This document shows, piece after piece, positions 26,841-38,749 of a DNA stretch of 64,000 bases. Source of the stretch: Sphingomonas sp. M1-B02 (GTDB lineage Bacteria > Pseudomonadota > Alphaproteobacteria > Sphingomonadales > Sphingomonadaceae); NCBI RefSeq assembly GCF_026167525.1, contig NZ_CP110679.1:2281501-2345500 (forward strand), written 5' to 3'. The notes below the pieces were generated by a model, which worked only from the letters and a program-made list of their open reading frames with translations, was not told the DNA's origin and ran no database searches. Numbering within the stretch: the stretch's first letter is position 1; each line of letters opens with the position of its first letter. The position numbers and the translations under genes are program-made.

Positions 26841-27607
26841 ATCTTCCAGGGGGCCTTGCCGGCTGCCCACATCGTTTCGAGCTGTTGCTTGTCGCGCAGC
26901 GTGTCCATGGGCTGCCAGAAACCATGATGCTGGAATGCCATCAGCTCGCCCGAAGTGGCCAGCGCGCGCAGTGGCTCCTGCTCCCACACCGTCGTGTCGT
27001 CTTCGATCAGCGACAGGACCTTGGGCGACAGCACGAAGAAGCCGCCGTTGATCATGCCGCCGTCGCCGCGCGGCTTTTCCAGGAAGTCGCGGACCTGGTC
27101 GCCCTGAATATCCACGGCACCGAAGCGCGCGGGCGGATAGGTGGTGGTAAGCGTCGCATTCTTGCCGTGGGCGCGGTGGAATGCCAGCGACGCGCTGATG
27201 TCGACATCGCCGACACCGTCGCCATAGGTCAGGAAGAAGGCTTCCTCGTCCCTCACATGCTCGGCCACCCGGAGCAGTCGGCCACCGGTCATCGACGCGT
27301 CGCCGGTGTCGACGAGCGTCACTGACCATTGTTCGGCACGGCGCTCGTGCACCGTCATGCTGTTGGTCCGCATGTCGAAGGTGACGTCCGACATGTGCAG
27401 GAAGTAGTTCGCGAAATACTCCTTGATCACATAGCCTTTGTATCCGCAGCAGATCACGAAGTCGTTCACGCCGTGCGCGGCATAGATCTTCATGATGTGC
27501 CACAGGATCGGGCGCCCGCCGATCTCGACCATCGGCTTGGGACGCACGGAGGTTTCCTCGGCGAACCGCGTTCCCAGACCTCCGGCAAGAATGACCGCCT
27601 TCAACAC
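26834..27607 (-). CDS. rfbF: glucose-1-phosphate cytidylyltransferase
   Basis: Makes CDP-glucose from CTP and glucose-1-phosphate. 257 residues, the family length. VLKAVILAGGLGTRFAEETS with RPKPMVEIGGRPILWHIM is the nucleotidyltransferase signature; TYGDGVGDVDI carries the metal Asp, and EKPRGDGGMINGGFF is the sugar-binding region. GTG at 27607 is preferred: AAAGGGG lies about 5 nt before it. First gene of the CDP-branched-sugar operon; its promoter should lie in the short gap to the GT4 gene or further upstream. Confidence 0.95.
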   Translation of the reverse strand: MLKAVILAGGLGTRFAEETSVRPKPMVEIGGRPILWHIMKIYAAHGVNDFVICCGYKGYVIKEYFANYFLHMSDVTFDMRTNSMTVHERRAEQWSVTLVDTGDASMTGGRLLRVAEHVRDEEAFFLTYGDGVGDVDISASLAFHRAHGKNATLTTTYPPARFGAVDIQGDQVRDFLEKPRGDGGMINGGFFVLSPKVLSLIEDDTTVWEQEPLRALATSGELMAFQHHGFWQPMDTLRDKQQLETMWAAGKAPWKIW

Positions 27608-27695
27608 TCGCCCCTTTGTCACGTCGGCAGGGCCCATCCCGGCCCGGCCCTTGAGCGACCGGGCTCTAACCGAACATCGGAAAGCGCGAAAGTCG

Positions 27696-30203
<2,508 letters not shown>

Positions 30204-30204
<1 letters not shown>

Positions 30205-31082
30205 TGCGTGTCGCGCTCACCGGAGCCAATGGCTTCACCGGGCGCTACGTCGCGCAGGCACTGGCCGAGGCCGGAGCCAAATGTGTCCCGCTCGATGCGG
30301 AGCTTACGGACAAAGCGGCAATCGACCGGGCGGTGGCGGAGACCGATTTCGATAGCCTGATCCATCTGGCCGCGCTGGCTTTCGTGGCCGCGGAAGATTG
30401 GGAGGGCTTTTACACGGTAAACCAGCTCGGCACGTTTCACTTGCTCGATGCCGTCGCGCGCAAGCGCCCGGGCGCACGGTGTATCCTGGCTAGCAGTGCG
30501 CAGGTCTATGGTCCCGGCGTTGAGGGGTTGATCGCGGAAACCGCGCCGACTCATCCGGCCAATCATTATGCGGTCAGCAAGTTGTCGATGGAGCTCGGCG
30601 CGGCACAATGGCGCGACCGGCTCGACATCGTCGTCACGCGGCCGTTCAATTACACGGGCGTCGGCCAAGAGCCGCAGTATCTGATCCCGAAGATCGTCGA
30701 CCATTTTCGCCGTCGCGCTGCGGTGATCGAGCTCGGCAACACCTGGGTGAAACGCGAGTTCGGTGACGTGCGTTCGGTCGCGCGTGCCTATGCCGGCATC
30801 GCGCTGGCTGAGAGTGTGCCGGCTTTGGTAAATATCGCGACAGCCGCCGTGCATTCGATCGACGAGGTGATCGGAACGCTGTCTGAAATCACCGGTCACG
30901 CCATCCAGGTACGCGTCAATCCTGCATTCGTTCGCACCAACGACGTAGCGGTGCTGGGCGGCGACCCCGCTCGGCTTCGCGCCGCTCTTCCCGAGTGGCG
31001 CCACCACAGCCTCGCCGAGACGCTGACCTGGATGTGCGACGAGCCCGAGCGCCACCAGCGAGCGTCACGTGATTCTGCATGA
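30204..31082 (+). CDS. GDP-4-keto-6-deoxy-D-mannose reductase-type SDR (GDP-D-rhamnose or 6-deoxy-D-talose synthesis)
   Basis: A 292-residue extended SDR coupled to gmd. LTGANGFTGRYVA is the nucleotide motif; ASSAQVYGP and NHYAVSKLSMEL the catalytic Ser and YxxxK. The body TRPFNYTGVGQEPQYLIPKIV is typical of Rmd-like reductases. It lacks the length and features of GDP-fucose synthase (about 320 aa), so GDP-D-rhamnose or GDP-6-deoxy-D-talose is more likely than GDP-L-fucose. ATGA overlap with the flippase gene. Confidence 0.85.
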
Positions 31083-32599
31083 AGACGGCACATAACGTAG
31101 TCGCGAATGTCGGGGGCCGGCTCTGGACATTGCTGATGAACTTTGCGTTCATCCCCTTATATGTGCGCTTTATGGGCGTAGAGGCCTATGGCCTTGTCGG
31201 GTTCTTCGCGACGATGCTCGCGATTTTCAGCATCCTCGACATGGGGCTCAGCCTTGCGGTCAACCGCGAATTGGTTCGGCTTGATGCCGCGGGCGATATT
31301 GCGCGTTCCCGCAACCTTACGCGTACGCTGGAGCTGGTCTACTGGGTCGTCGGCGGCATTATCGCCCTCATGATCTATCTTGGCGCCGACTTCGTCACGC
31401 ATCGCTGGCTCGAAGTGTCGCAACTCCCCGTCGAGACCGCCACGACGGCCGTACAGTTGATGGCCCTCGTGGCGCTGCTGCGTTGGCCAAGCGCGCTCTA
31501 CATGGGCGTGCTAATGGGGCTGCGCGAGCATGTAGCCCTGAATCTGATCATGGCCGGCGTAGCTACCCTGGCGGGGGCCGGGGCGGTCCTCATCCTTTGG
31601 CAGGTCTCGCCGAGCGTGACAGCTTTTTTTGCTTGGCAGATCTTCGCCGCTGCAATCCAGGTCGCACTGCTGATATTCGTCACCTGGCGCAAGTTGCGGC
31701 TGCGTGGCCACCGCGCCGCGTTCGAGCTGTCCGCGCTCCGCGCGATCTACCGCTTCTCCGCGGGCATTTTCATCGTAACGATATTGTCGGTCATATTGAT
31801 GCAGCTCGACAAGCTCGTGCTGAGCGCAACCTTATCGCTTACCGATTTCGGCTATTATACCTTGGCGTTCACGATCGGAAACGTGCTCGCAACCGTGGGC
31901 CTCGCCATCCATGGCGCGCTATTTCCTTCGCTTTCGCATGTGGTCGCGCTCGGCGACGAACGGGAGATCACCGCTTTCTATCACAAATGCTGTCAACTGA
32001 TGGCCGCGGCGATCGTACCCGCAGGCGCAGTCCTGGCCTTATTCGCGCCGGAGCTGCTTCAGCTTTACCTCCACAATGCGGGAACGGCAGCGCGGATCAC
32101 GCTCCTCGTCACGATCTTCGCCATTGCCAACACAATCTTCGCGATCATGATGATGCCGTACGCGCTCCAGCTCGCCTTTGGCTGGACTAGGCTCTCGATC
32201 TACAAGAACCTAATCGCGATCGCGATCTACATTCCGCTGCTGTTCGTCATGGTTCATTTTTTCGGTGCGATCGGCGCCGCTCTGGCATGGCTCATTCTTA
32301 TGGCCGGCTATCTGCTGTTTGAGATCACGATTATGCACCGTCGCCTGCTGGCTGGCGAACGAGGGCGTTGGTATCTACAGGACGTCATGCTGCCTATCCT
32401 GCTGGGCGCAGGCATCGTCGGGGCCACGCGACTAGCCACGGGCGGCACGACCCCGCTCGTCGCAGTGGCCTTGGCTACGGTGGCCGGCGGCATTGCTACT
32501 TTAGCGATCGTATGGGCATCCGCCCCGCTGCGGGGATTCGCCTTGCAATTTCTTCGCAACTCACGATGGCGCGATGCCAGCCGCCAAAAGATGCTTTGA
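31079..32599 (+). CDS. oligosaccharide flippase, Wzx/MurJ-like
   Basis: A 506-residue integral membrane protein with about 12-14 hydrophobic helices and the polysaccharide-transport family N-terminus (RLWTLLMNFAFIPLYVRFMG, GLVGFFATMLAIFSILDMGL). It would flip the undecaprenyl-linked repeat unit to the periplasm for Wzy polymerisation. ATG at 31079 overlaps the previous stop by 4 nt. Its presence with Wzy-, OPX- and Wzc-type proteins supports a Wzx/Wzy-dependent system. Confidence 0.92.
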   Translation: MKTAHNVVANVGGRLWTLLMNFAFIPLYVRFMGVEAYGLVGFFATMLAIFSILDMGLSLAVNRELVRLDAAGDIARSRNLTRTLELVYWVVGGIIALMIYLGADFVTHRWLEVSQLPVETATTAVQLMALVALLRWPSALYMGVLMGLREHVALNLIMAGVATLAGAGAVLILWQVSPSVTAFFAWQIFAAAIQVALLIFVTWRKLRLRGHRAAFELSALRAIYRFSAGIFIVTILSVILMQLDKLVLSATLSLTDFGYYTLAFTIGNVLATVGLAIHGALFPSLSHVVALGDEREITAFYHKCCQLMAAAIVPAGAVLALFAPELLQLYLHNAGTAARITLLVTIFAIANTIFAIMMMPYALQLAFGWTRLSIYKNLIAIAIYIPLLFVMVHFFGAIGAALAWLILMAGYLLFEITIMHRRLLAGERGRWYLQDVMLPILLGAGIVGATRLATGGTTPLVAVALATVAGGIATLAIVWASAPLRGFALQFLRNSRWRDASRQKML

Positions 32600-32623
32600 T
32601 CCAAACCGCACGGAAAATCTGAC

Positions 32624-33541
32624 ATGCTCGATCCGATGGAACAGTCCCCCGCCAAATTCCTGTTCACCGCCCATGATAATCGGGGGAAGGCTGGCGATTT
32701 CGACTATTACGAGGCAAAGAACGGCCTGGTTTTCATCGATCGCATCCCGGAGGATCTCGGCCGTTATTATGAAGGCGGTTACGATCCTATTCCGAACGAC
32801 GAAGCCGGGCTGGCACGGCTTTCCGGGGAGGACGCATACAAGATCGATGCCATCCGGCGACTGAAACCAGCGGGCCGCTACCTCGAGATTGGCCCCTGGA
32901 TCGGCAAGGCGGCATACCAAGCGCACAAGGCTGGCTATCAGGTGTCGACGCTCGAGCAGAACCAGAGCTGCGTCGATCTTATGCGATTGGTCGGCATCGA
33001 CGCGATCCAGACCGCCGATCCGGCAACCGCGCTACGCGGCTTGCGTACCGAAGGCCGGACGTTCGATGCGATCGCCCTGTGGCACAGCATCGAGCACCTT
33101 CCCCGCCCATGGGAAGTCTTGGCAGAAGCAATGGAGGCGCTGGCTCCCGGCGGCATCCTGCTGGTCTCGGCGCCCAACCCGCAAAGCGCGCAATTTCGTA
33201 TCTTCGGCCAGCGCTGGTTCCATCTCGATGCGCCTCGCCATCTGTACCTGCTTCCGATCTCGGTCGTGAAATCGATCGGCGAGCGCCATGGCATGAAGAT
33301 GCTGGAGGCCACGACCGACGATGTGCGCGGCGTCGTCGAGGACGATCATGCCTGGTGGTGGCAAGTACACCGCGTGTTGCGGCACATTCCGGTCGCTCGT
33401 CGCTTAGTGCCGCCCTTCCTCGCGCCGCGGCTCAAGAAGCGGTTTCGCCGGCCCGACGCACTGGATGGCGCGTCCTATACGGTCACGCTGCAGAAATCGG
33501 CCGCCTCATCGGCGCTCAGCGGCGCCGCTCACGCCACCTGA
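32624..33541 (+). CDS. class I SAM-dependent methyltransferase
   Basis: A 305-residue protein with a SAM-binding domain: RYLEIGPWIGKAAYQAHKAG (motif I), STLEQNQSCVDL (motif II), FDAIALWHSIEHLPRP (motif IV) and LAPGGILLVSAPNPQS. The region FGQRWFHLDAPRHLYLL is typical of methyltransferases found in polysaccharide clusters. Possibly O-methylates a sugar of the repeat unit; the target is unknown. Its 3' end overlaps the convergent GT2 gene by 26 nt. Confidence 0.85.
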   Translation: MLDPMEQSPAKFLFTAHDNRGKAGDFDYYEAKNGLVFIDRIPEDLGRYYEGGYDPIPNDEAGLARLSGEDAYKIDAIRRLKPAGRYLEIGPWIGKAAYQAHKAGYQVSTLEQNQSCVDLMRLVGIDAIQTADPATALRGLRTEGRTFDAIALWHSIEHLPRPWEVLAEAMEALAPGGILLVSAPNPQSAQFRIFGQRWFHLDAPRHLYLLPISVVKSIGERHGMKMLEATTDDVRGVVEDDHAWWWQVHRVLRHIPVARRLVPPFLAPRLKKRFRRPDALDGASYTVTLQKSAASSALSGAAHAT

Positions 33542-34526
33542 GGCGCGCGACCGCCGCAGCGTCGACGAGGCGTTCGATTGGGCGGATCCAGCGTGACCCA
33601 CTCCGACTGATCCAGCCTTCCGGTGGTACGTCTGGCGAGAGAATGGCAAACTGCGCGTGCAATCGCGCCATCCTTTCGCGAGTCGCTGGCGTCAGGAGCG
33701 GGCGTACAACGGGCCGGCCAAGATGCGCGATTTCGCGGCCGATGAGGCAGCTCAGCGCATCGCGGCCCTGAACGCTGCGCACGAATTCCTCCATCTCGCT
33801 AGCGATCACCTCCACGAAGCGATCAAGCCCTTCGACATAAGCGTTCAGCGTGGCGCTCGACAGGCTGCTCGAGGTGCTGCCGGTATGCAGTCGATAGTGG
33901 CACAACACTGCGGGGGTCGCGGCTTTGCGGCCGAGCCGGCTGAGGCGGACGAACAGGATATGGTCCGCGTAGAGAAGCTTGGGAAAGTCCGGGAAGCCGC
34001 CAACCGCGCGATAGTCCCGGCCACGGAAGACATAGCCCGTGCCGTACGAATCACGAATCCCCCAGCAGAGCGCCGCGGCGAGTTCGCGCCAGGTCTCGCT
34101 CGCCGGCACCGGTTTGCACGCCCGGATGCGCTTCCCCACTGAATCGATGAGGTCGAACGCCGATTGGTAGAGGGTGGCATCGGGATTCGTCTCGGCGAGC
34201 CACCGCATCTCTGCGACGAAATCCGGGTTCAGGCGATCATCGTGCCCGATCGTGGTCACCAGTTGGTCGCGCACATCGTTGGCATCGAGCCAGTCGCGGA
34301 TGCGCTGCCAGTTCTCTACGATGTCAAGCGATCGGTCGGCGGGGAGCAACTCGACACGTTCGTCGGCGAGCGAGCGGACGATCGACACAGTCGCGTCGGT
34401 GCTGCCATTTTCGAGCACGATCAGCCGCCAATCGGGATCGTTCTGATCGAGGACGCTGCGGATCGCCTCCTCGATATAGTCGGCGCCGTTCCGCACCGGC
34501 AAGAAGATCAGCATAGCCCCCGACAC
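33516..34526 (-). CDS. GT2 glycosyltransferase
   Basis: A 336-residue GT-A glycosyltransferase. MLIFLPVRNGADYIEEAIRS, WRLIVLENGSTDATVSIV and TTIGHDDRLNPDFVAEM (metal/nucleotide-binding region) identify the family. It is transcribed against the methyltransferase gene and shares 26 nt with it at the 3' ends. It may add a side-chain sugar; donor unknown. Likely co-directional with, and 66 nt downstream of, the beta-helix gene. Confidence 0.87.
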   Translation of the reverse strand: MSGAMLIFLPVRNGADYIEEAIRSVLDQNDPDWRLIVLENGSTDATVSIVRSLADERVELLPADRSLDIVENWQRIRDWLDANDVRDQLVTTIGHDDRLNPDFVAEMRWLAETNPDATLYQSAFDLIDSVGKRIRACKPVPASETWRELAAALCWGIRDSYGTGYVFRGRDYRAVGGFPDFPKLLYADHILFVRLSRLGRKAATPAVLCHYRLHTGSTSSSLSSATLNAYVEGLDRFVEVIASEMEEFVRSVQGRDALSCLIGREIAHLGRPVVRPLLTPATRERMARLHAQFAILSPDVPPEGWISRSGSRWIRPIERLVDAAAVARLRWRERRR

Positions 34527-34592
34527 GATATTCCCCCAGGCGTTAGCGCCGGTCGAGCGCCTACCCCCGGTCGACAGGTCGGCACAAGAGCG

Positions 34593-36098
34593 TCAGAAGC
34601 CGAGCGCGGGTGCGGCCGGCGCGGAGGGAAGGCGTACGAGGTTGCTGGAAGCGCGCACCGTCGAGCGGTCCAAACGCGCATCGCGGAAGATGCTCACGGC
34701 CTCCTTGGTTCGTCCGCCGGGCGCCGAGAAGCGGTTCGCCGTCAATTCAATGTCGCGCATGTCGCCGTTCACGAAGGCGAGCGCGACGCCGAACTTGCCC
34801 GTTGCAAGGCCGCAATCGACAAAGCGATTGTCTACGAGCTTGAGCCCCCGCACCGACCGCACCCACAAGCCGTACCCGGCGCGGGCATAGCCGATCCGGG
34901 TAAAGCTGTTGTCTTCGAGCGTCACGTTCGCGCTTGCGGTCGTGTAGCCCAGCTCCGCCGCTTCCTCGCAGTCGGCGAAGCGGTTCGACGTCAGCGTGAG
35001 GCCGCGCATCCCGTGGAGGATGAAGGGCTTCGCGCAGTTACTGACGCTATTGTTCGCGATTTTCACGTCATAGGGCCGGTCGTTGGTCAGGGCCTCGTCC
35101 CCGCCGAAGCCATTGGCGGAAAAGCCTCCATGGCGCCCTTCGATCACGTTGCCGGTGATGGTGAAGCCCTGAATCGGCACCCGCACATACATGTTGGATA
35201 GAAGGGTCAGCGCCACAGCAAACCCGCCGCCGCCCTTAAAGTGATTGTCCCGTACCGTGACGTTGCGGATGATCGCGAAGGGCTCGTCGGGCTCGAAGTC
35301 GATCGATCCCGGCATGGGGGCGCCCGTCAGCGCGTTCATGGGATCTGCCTCGCTCACGCCGCCATCGCCGTTGCGAGTCGTGTTGAGAAAGCGCGATTTT
35401 TCGATCACCAGACCGTCGCAATCGAGCACCGAGATCGCGTTGCGATTGTTCGCATTGACGCCGTCGAACAGACAATCGGTGACCAGGACATTGCGATTGT
35501 GGCGCTCGTGCGCGCGGATCGTCGACGATCCGATATAGAGCCCGTCGCCCCGGAACCCCCGAAATGCCACGCGCTCGATCACTGCCCCGGAAACGCCGCT
35601 CAGCATGACAAGATAATTGAACTGGCTGAAACCGCGCTTCGCGACATCGTCTTCGAAGGTCAGGTCGCGAATGTGAATTCCGGTCAGATTCTTGCGCGTG
35701 TCCGCCGAGCCGCTGTCGGCGTGCAGGATGAAAGGCGCGGACCTCGCATATGAGCGGGAGAAGATCGTCCTCTCCATCCCGTCGCCGAAAAGCCTGAAGC
35801 CCGACGGCAACAGATCCTCGGCCGTCGTCGCGACGAGGTAGCGCCCGCCTGGTCCGCTTCCCCCGCCCGCGGGGGCGTGAATCGGGAGCCCACGTTCCGC
35901 TGCGCGGAACAGGCTCGCCGTGTCGTCGGGATCCCCGCTCCTGCGAAACGTCGGCAGCGAGATCGCGTCATCGGGATCCCGCGCGAACAATCGTGGCGCG
36001 ACTCCGATCGCTACGCCGCCCCCGGCTGCCGCCGCCATCCCGAAAAGGAGGCCCCGCCGGCGCCGATCGATCGGAGGCAGGGATGCGGGTGAAGCCAT
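34593..36098 (-). CDS. Tat-exported right-handed beta-helix protein (pectate-lyase-like fold)
   Basis: A 501-residue protein. The N-terminus DRRRRGLLFGMAAAAGGG is a Tat-type signal. Residues about 45-110 resemble the start of a pectate-lyase superfamily-3 domain, followed by many about 22-residue parallel beta-helix coils with Asn/Val ladders (VTVRDNHFKGGG, FTITGNVIEGRHGG, LKLVDNRFVDCG). Such proteins are often polysaccharide lyases, hydrolases or epimerases. Catalytic residues could not be assigned. In an EPS locus a chain-trimming or modifying role is plausible. It is divergent from the phosphatase-like gene. Confidence 0.8.
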   Translation of the reverse strand: MASPASLPPIDRRRRGLLFGMAAAAGGGVAIGVAPRLFARDPDDAISLPTFRRSGDPDDTASLFRAAERGLPIHAPAGGGSGPGGRYLVATTAEDLLPSGFRLFGDGMERTIFSRSYARSAPFILHADSGSADTRKNLTGIHIRDLTFEDDVAKRGFSQFNYLVMLSGVSGAVIERVAFRGFRGDGLYIGSSTIRAHERHNRNVLVTDCLFDGVNANNRNAISVLDCDGLVIEKSRFLNTTRNGDGGVSEADPMNALTGAPMPGSIDFEPDEPFAIIRNVTVRDNHFKGGGGFAVALTLLSNMYVRVPIQGFTITGNVIEGRHGGFSANGFGGDEALTNDRPYDVKIANNSVSNCAKPFILHGMRGLTLTSNRFADCEEAAELGYTTASANVTLEDNSFTRIGYARAGYGLWVRSVRGLKLVDNRFVDCGLATGKFGVALAFVNGDMRDIELTANRFSAPGGRTKEAVSIFRDARLDRSTVRASSNLVRLPSAPAAPALGF

Positions 36099-36264
36099 GA
36101 TCGGTGTCCTTCATTGCTGAATCGCTTCAAGCTTGGAATGTCGAAAGTGAACGCAGCATGATATAAAAGCGCTCCCGGGACACGCTGGATGAGTGCAGTT
36201 TCGTTCTGCTCTGATGCCGTTTTCGCACCCGCATACGGCAGTTTGGGCAGGAGCAGTCACGTGC

Positions 36265-36276
36265 GCCTGCGCAGGC
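36265..36276 (+). promoter_or_regulatory. 12-bp palindrome in divergent intergenic region
   Basis: GCCTGCGCAGGC is perfectly self-complementary and lies in the 266-nt gap between the beta-helix gene (minus) and the phosphatase-like gene (plus). The gap as a whole should contain both promoters; GAGGGA about 6 nt before the GTG at 36365 is the visible ribosome site. An operator role for the palindrome is a guess from symmetry and position. Confidence 0.3.
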
Positions 36277-36364
36277 AAGTGCATTTGCGCGGCTGCTCGG
36301 ATAAAGCGGGCCGATATGATCGCGCCACGACCCGTTCGGGCCTGCAAATGATGAGGGATTAACA

Positions 36365-37687
36365 GTGAGCGTGCTTCTGTTGGAACTGAACGAGATCAAC
36401 TTCGACGATGTGCGACGCTATGTCGCAATGGGCTTCTTGCCGACGCTGGGTGCGCTGATCGCGAAGCATGGGGTTTCAGAGACGACCTCCGAGCGCGAAT
36501 ATGACGAGCTTGAGCCGTGGATCCAGTGGGTGACCGCGCATTCGGGCCTGTCGCTCGCCGACCATGGCGTGTTCCGCCTCGGCGACATCCTAGCGCATGA
36601 CGACATCGTCCAGATCTGGGAAGTGCTGGAGGCGCAGGGGCTCTCGGTCGGCGCGATCAGTCCGATGAACGCGTCGAACCGCTGCGTCGATCCCGCCTTT
36701 TTCGTGCCAGATCCCTGGACCGCGGCCAAGGTGTCGGGCCCTAACATGCTAAAGCGCCTCTACGCGCCGATCGCGCAGGCGGTGAATGACAACGCGACCG
36801 GCCGGATTACCGCGCGCTCGGCGGTGGACCTAATTCTAGGCCTCCTCGCCTATGCGCGCCCCGCCAATTATACGCGCTACGTGGCGCTGGTCGCGGCGGC
36901 CGCGAAAGGCGACAAATGGGCGAAGGCGATGTTCCTCGACACGCTGCTCGCCGACGTATTCATCCGGTCGGTCGCCAAGTCGCGGCCACAATTCGCGTCG
37001 CTGTTCCTCAACGCCGGCGCGCATATTCAGCATCACTATCTGTTTAATTCAAAAGTCTATGAGGGCGAGGGCCGCAACCCCGACTGGTATGTCGCCGCCG
37101 ACCGCGATCCGGTCCTGGAAGTCTATTCGCTCTACGACCGCACTGTCGCGCAGATAATCGCCGCCTTTCCGCAATCGCGCATCCTGATGGCGACCGGACT
37201 GCACCAGAACCCGCACGGCACGACGACCTTCTATTGGCGGATCAGGGATCATGAGAGCTTCCTGAAGACGCATGACGTCCCGTTCGAGCGCGTCGAACCG
37301 CGCATGTCGCGCGATTTCCTGATCTATTGCCGCGACGCCGACGAGGCTTTGCGTGCCGAGGCTCGGCTTGCACAATGCGTGGGCGAATCGGGCGAGCGGC
37401 TGTTCAGCGTCGACAATCGCGGCGACAGCCTGTTCGTAATGCTCTCGTGGCCGCACGATATCCCCACGGACTTCACTTATCGCGTCGGCAACAGCTCTCG
37501 CGGCGGCCTTCGCGATTCAGTTAGTTTCGTCGCCATCAAGAACGGCGAACATGACGGGGTTGGCTATTTCATTGACACGGGTGTCGATGAAGCGAGCGAG
37601 CGCTTTGCGCTGGCGGATCTCCCACGCCGGATCGCAGAGGCATGTGGGGCCACATGGCATCCTCCCGGCGCGCCAGCCCAGGCCTGA
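36365..37687 (+). CDS. alkaline-phosphatase-superfamily protein, unknown substrate
   Basis: A 440-residue protein without signal peptide. VLLLELNEINFDDVRRYVAM and FLPTLGALIAKHGVSE, then EPWIQWVTAHSGL (position of the catalytic Thr), NAGAHIQHHYLFN and ILMATGLHQNPHG follow the order of nucleotide pyrophosphatase/phosphodiesterase-type alkaline phosphatases. The first metal-binding Asp appears replaced by an ELNE sequence, so activity may be altered. GTG start with GAGGGA upstream. The family includes phosphodiesterases and headgroup transferases; a role in glycan modification is inferred only from location at the end of the polysaccharide locus. Confidence 0.7.
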   Translation: MSVLLLELNEINFDDVRRYVAMGFLPTLGALIAKHGVSETTSEREYDELEPWIQWVTAHSGLSLADHGVFRLGDILAHDDIVQIWEVLEAQGLSVGAISPMNASNRCVDPAFFVPDPWTAAKVSGPNMLKRLYAPIAQAVNDNATGRITARSAVDLILGLLAYARPANYTRYVALVAAAAKGDKWAKAMFLDTLLADVFIRSVAKSRPQFASLFLNAGAHIQHHYLFNSKVYEGEGRNPDWYVAADRDPVLEVYSLYDRTVAQIIAAFPQSRILMATGLHQNPHGTTTFYWRIRDHESFLKTHDVPFERVEPRMSRDFLIYCRDADEALRAEARLAQCVGESGERLFSVDNRGDSLFVMLSWPHDIPTDFTYRVGNSSRGGLRDSVSFVAIKNGEHDGVGYFIDTGVDEASERFALADLPRRIAEACGATWHPPGAPAQA

Positions 37688-37836
37688 TTCGACGTAAAGT
37701 GGCGGATATCCTCGCCCGACTAGATCGTCGTCTAGGGCATCGCTGGAAAGGCAGGCCGCGTTGATCGCTGGTTTCGACGGCAATCGCGCCGGCGCGGGAC
37801 CGTGGCCGAGCCGATCGACGGCGCGTCGCAGCCGCT

Positions 37837-38730
37837 TCAGATCGCGGTGGCAATCAAATGCTCGCGAAGCCAGGCGAGCCCGCGGTCCGTGGCGCGCGCG
37901 CTGTGGAACTGCATCATCTCGCGCATGACCGGAAGCGGGAACGGAGGCTCATGGACAGCAAGCGCGAGCTGCGGCGCCAGCTCGCGCGCGAGACGCTCAT
38001 GCATCAGCGCGACGCGGGTGGTACCTGGCAACATCCAGGGGACCTGGGTGAAGGCCGCACAGATCACTTCGATCCGGCGTTGCTCGCTTTGGCCCCGCAG
38101 GAAATTGTCGATGAACGTCCCGTCGCGCGAAACGCTGACGACGACATGCCCGCTGTCGTAGAAAGTCTGGGCGTCGAGCGGCCGCTGCAGCGCCGGGTTG
38201 TTGGCACAGCCGACGACCACATGCCGTTCCTCGAACACAAGCTCACGCGGATGATCGGGGCTCAGGAACTGCTCGGGAGAGATGAGCAGATCGATCTCGC
38301 CATGATCGAGCTGCTCGAGGATATCCGATGTCGGCAACGTGATCTCGATCTGGACGTTGGGCGCCTCGCGCTGGAGCGACCGGAGCGCGGGGCCGATCAG
38401 AACCGTCGTGATATAATCGGACGCTACAATGCGGAAACGGCGGCGCGATTGCGCGGGTTCGAAGCGCATGCCGCTTGCCAGGATGCCGCGCAGGTTCATC
38501 ACCGCCGCGGCGACATGCGGCGCGAGCGACAAGGCGCCGGGCGTCGGCACCATCCGCTTGCCATGCTGGACCAGGATTTCGTCGGAAAAGGCCTCCCGCA
38601 GCCGCTTCAGCGCCGCGCTCATCGCCGACTGGGTGAGATTCAGCCGCGCGGCGGCGCGCGTGACGCCCCGTTCCTCGATCAATACGTCGAAGGCGATCAG
38701 CAGGTTGAGATCGAATTGATCGAGCCGCAT
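37837..38730 (-). CDS. LysR-family regulator (NodD/NahR-like subgroup)
   Basis: A 297-residue LysR-type regulator. The N-terminal winged HTH reads LDQFDLNLLIAFDVLIEERGVTRAAARLNLTQSAMS, followed by LKRLREAFSD; residues about 90-295 form the effector domain. FDLNLL and RMVPTPGA are typical of the NodD/NahR/PcpR-like subgroup that senses aromatic compounds. It is divergent from the beta-keto acid cleavage gene, the standard arrangement for LysR control, with 168 nt between. It is clearly paralogous to the regulator at 63288. The 149-nt gap to the phosphatase-like gene shows no terminator I could recognise. Confidence 0.92.
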   Translation of the reverse strand: MRLDQFDLNLLIAFDVLIEERGVTRAAARLNLTQSAMSAALKRLREAFSDEILVQHGKRMVPTPGALSLAPHVAAAVMNLRGILASGMRFEPAQSRRRFRIVASDYITTVLIGPALRSLQREAPNVQIEITLPTSDILEQLDHGEIDLLISPEQFLSPDHPRELVFEERHVVVGCANNPALQRPLDAQTFYDSGHVVVSVSRDGTFIDNFLRGQSEQRRIEVICAAFTQVPWMLPGTTRVALMHERLARELAPQLALAVHEPPFPLPVMREMMQFHSARATDRGLAWLREHLIATAI

Positions 38731-38735
38731 GCATC

Positions 38736-38749
38736 ATTTCCATTTGTGA
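38736..38749 (+). promoter_or_regulatory. sequence motif shared with the second TonB-receptor upstream region
   Basis: ATTTCCATTTGTGA here matches ATTTCATTTGTGA at 52375-52387 with one base inserted. This copy lies in the LysR/BKACE divergent region just upstream of the LysR start, and overlaps the LysR ribosome-binding segment. The other copy lies about 100 nt before the second TonB-receptor ATG. A common regulator site is possible; coincidence is not excluded. Confidence 0.3.
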
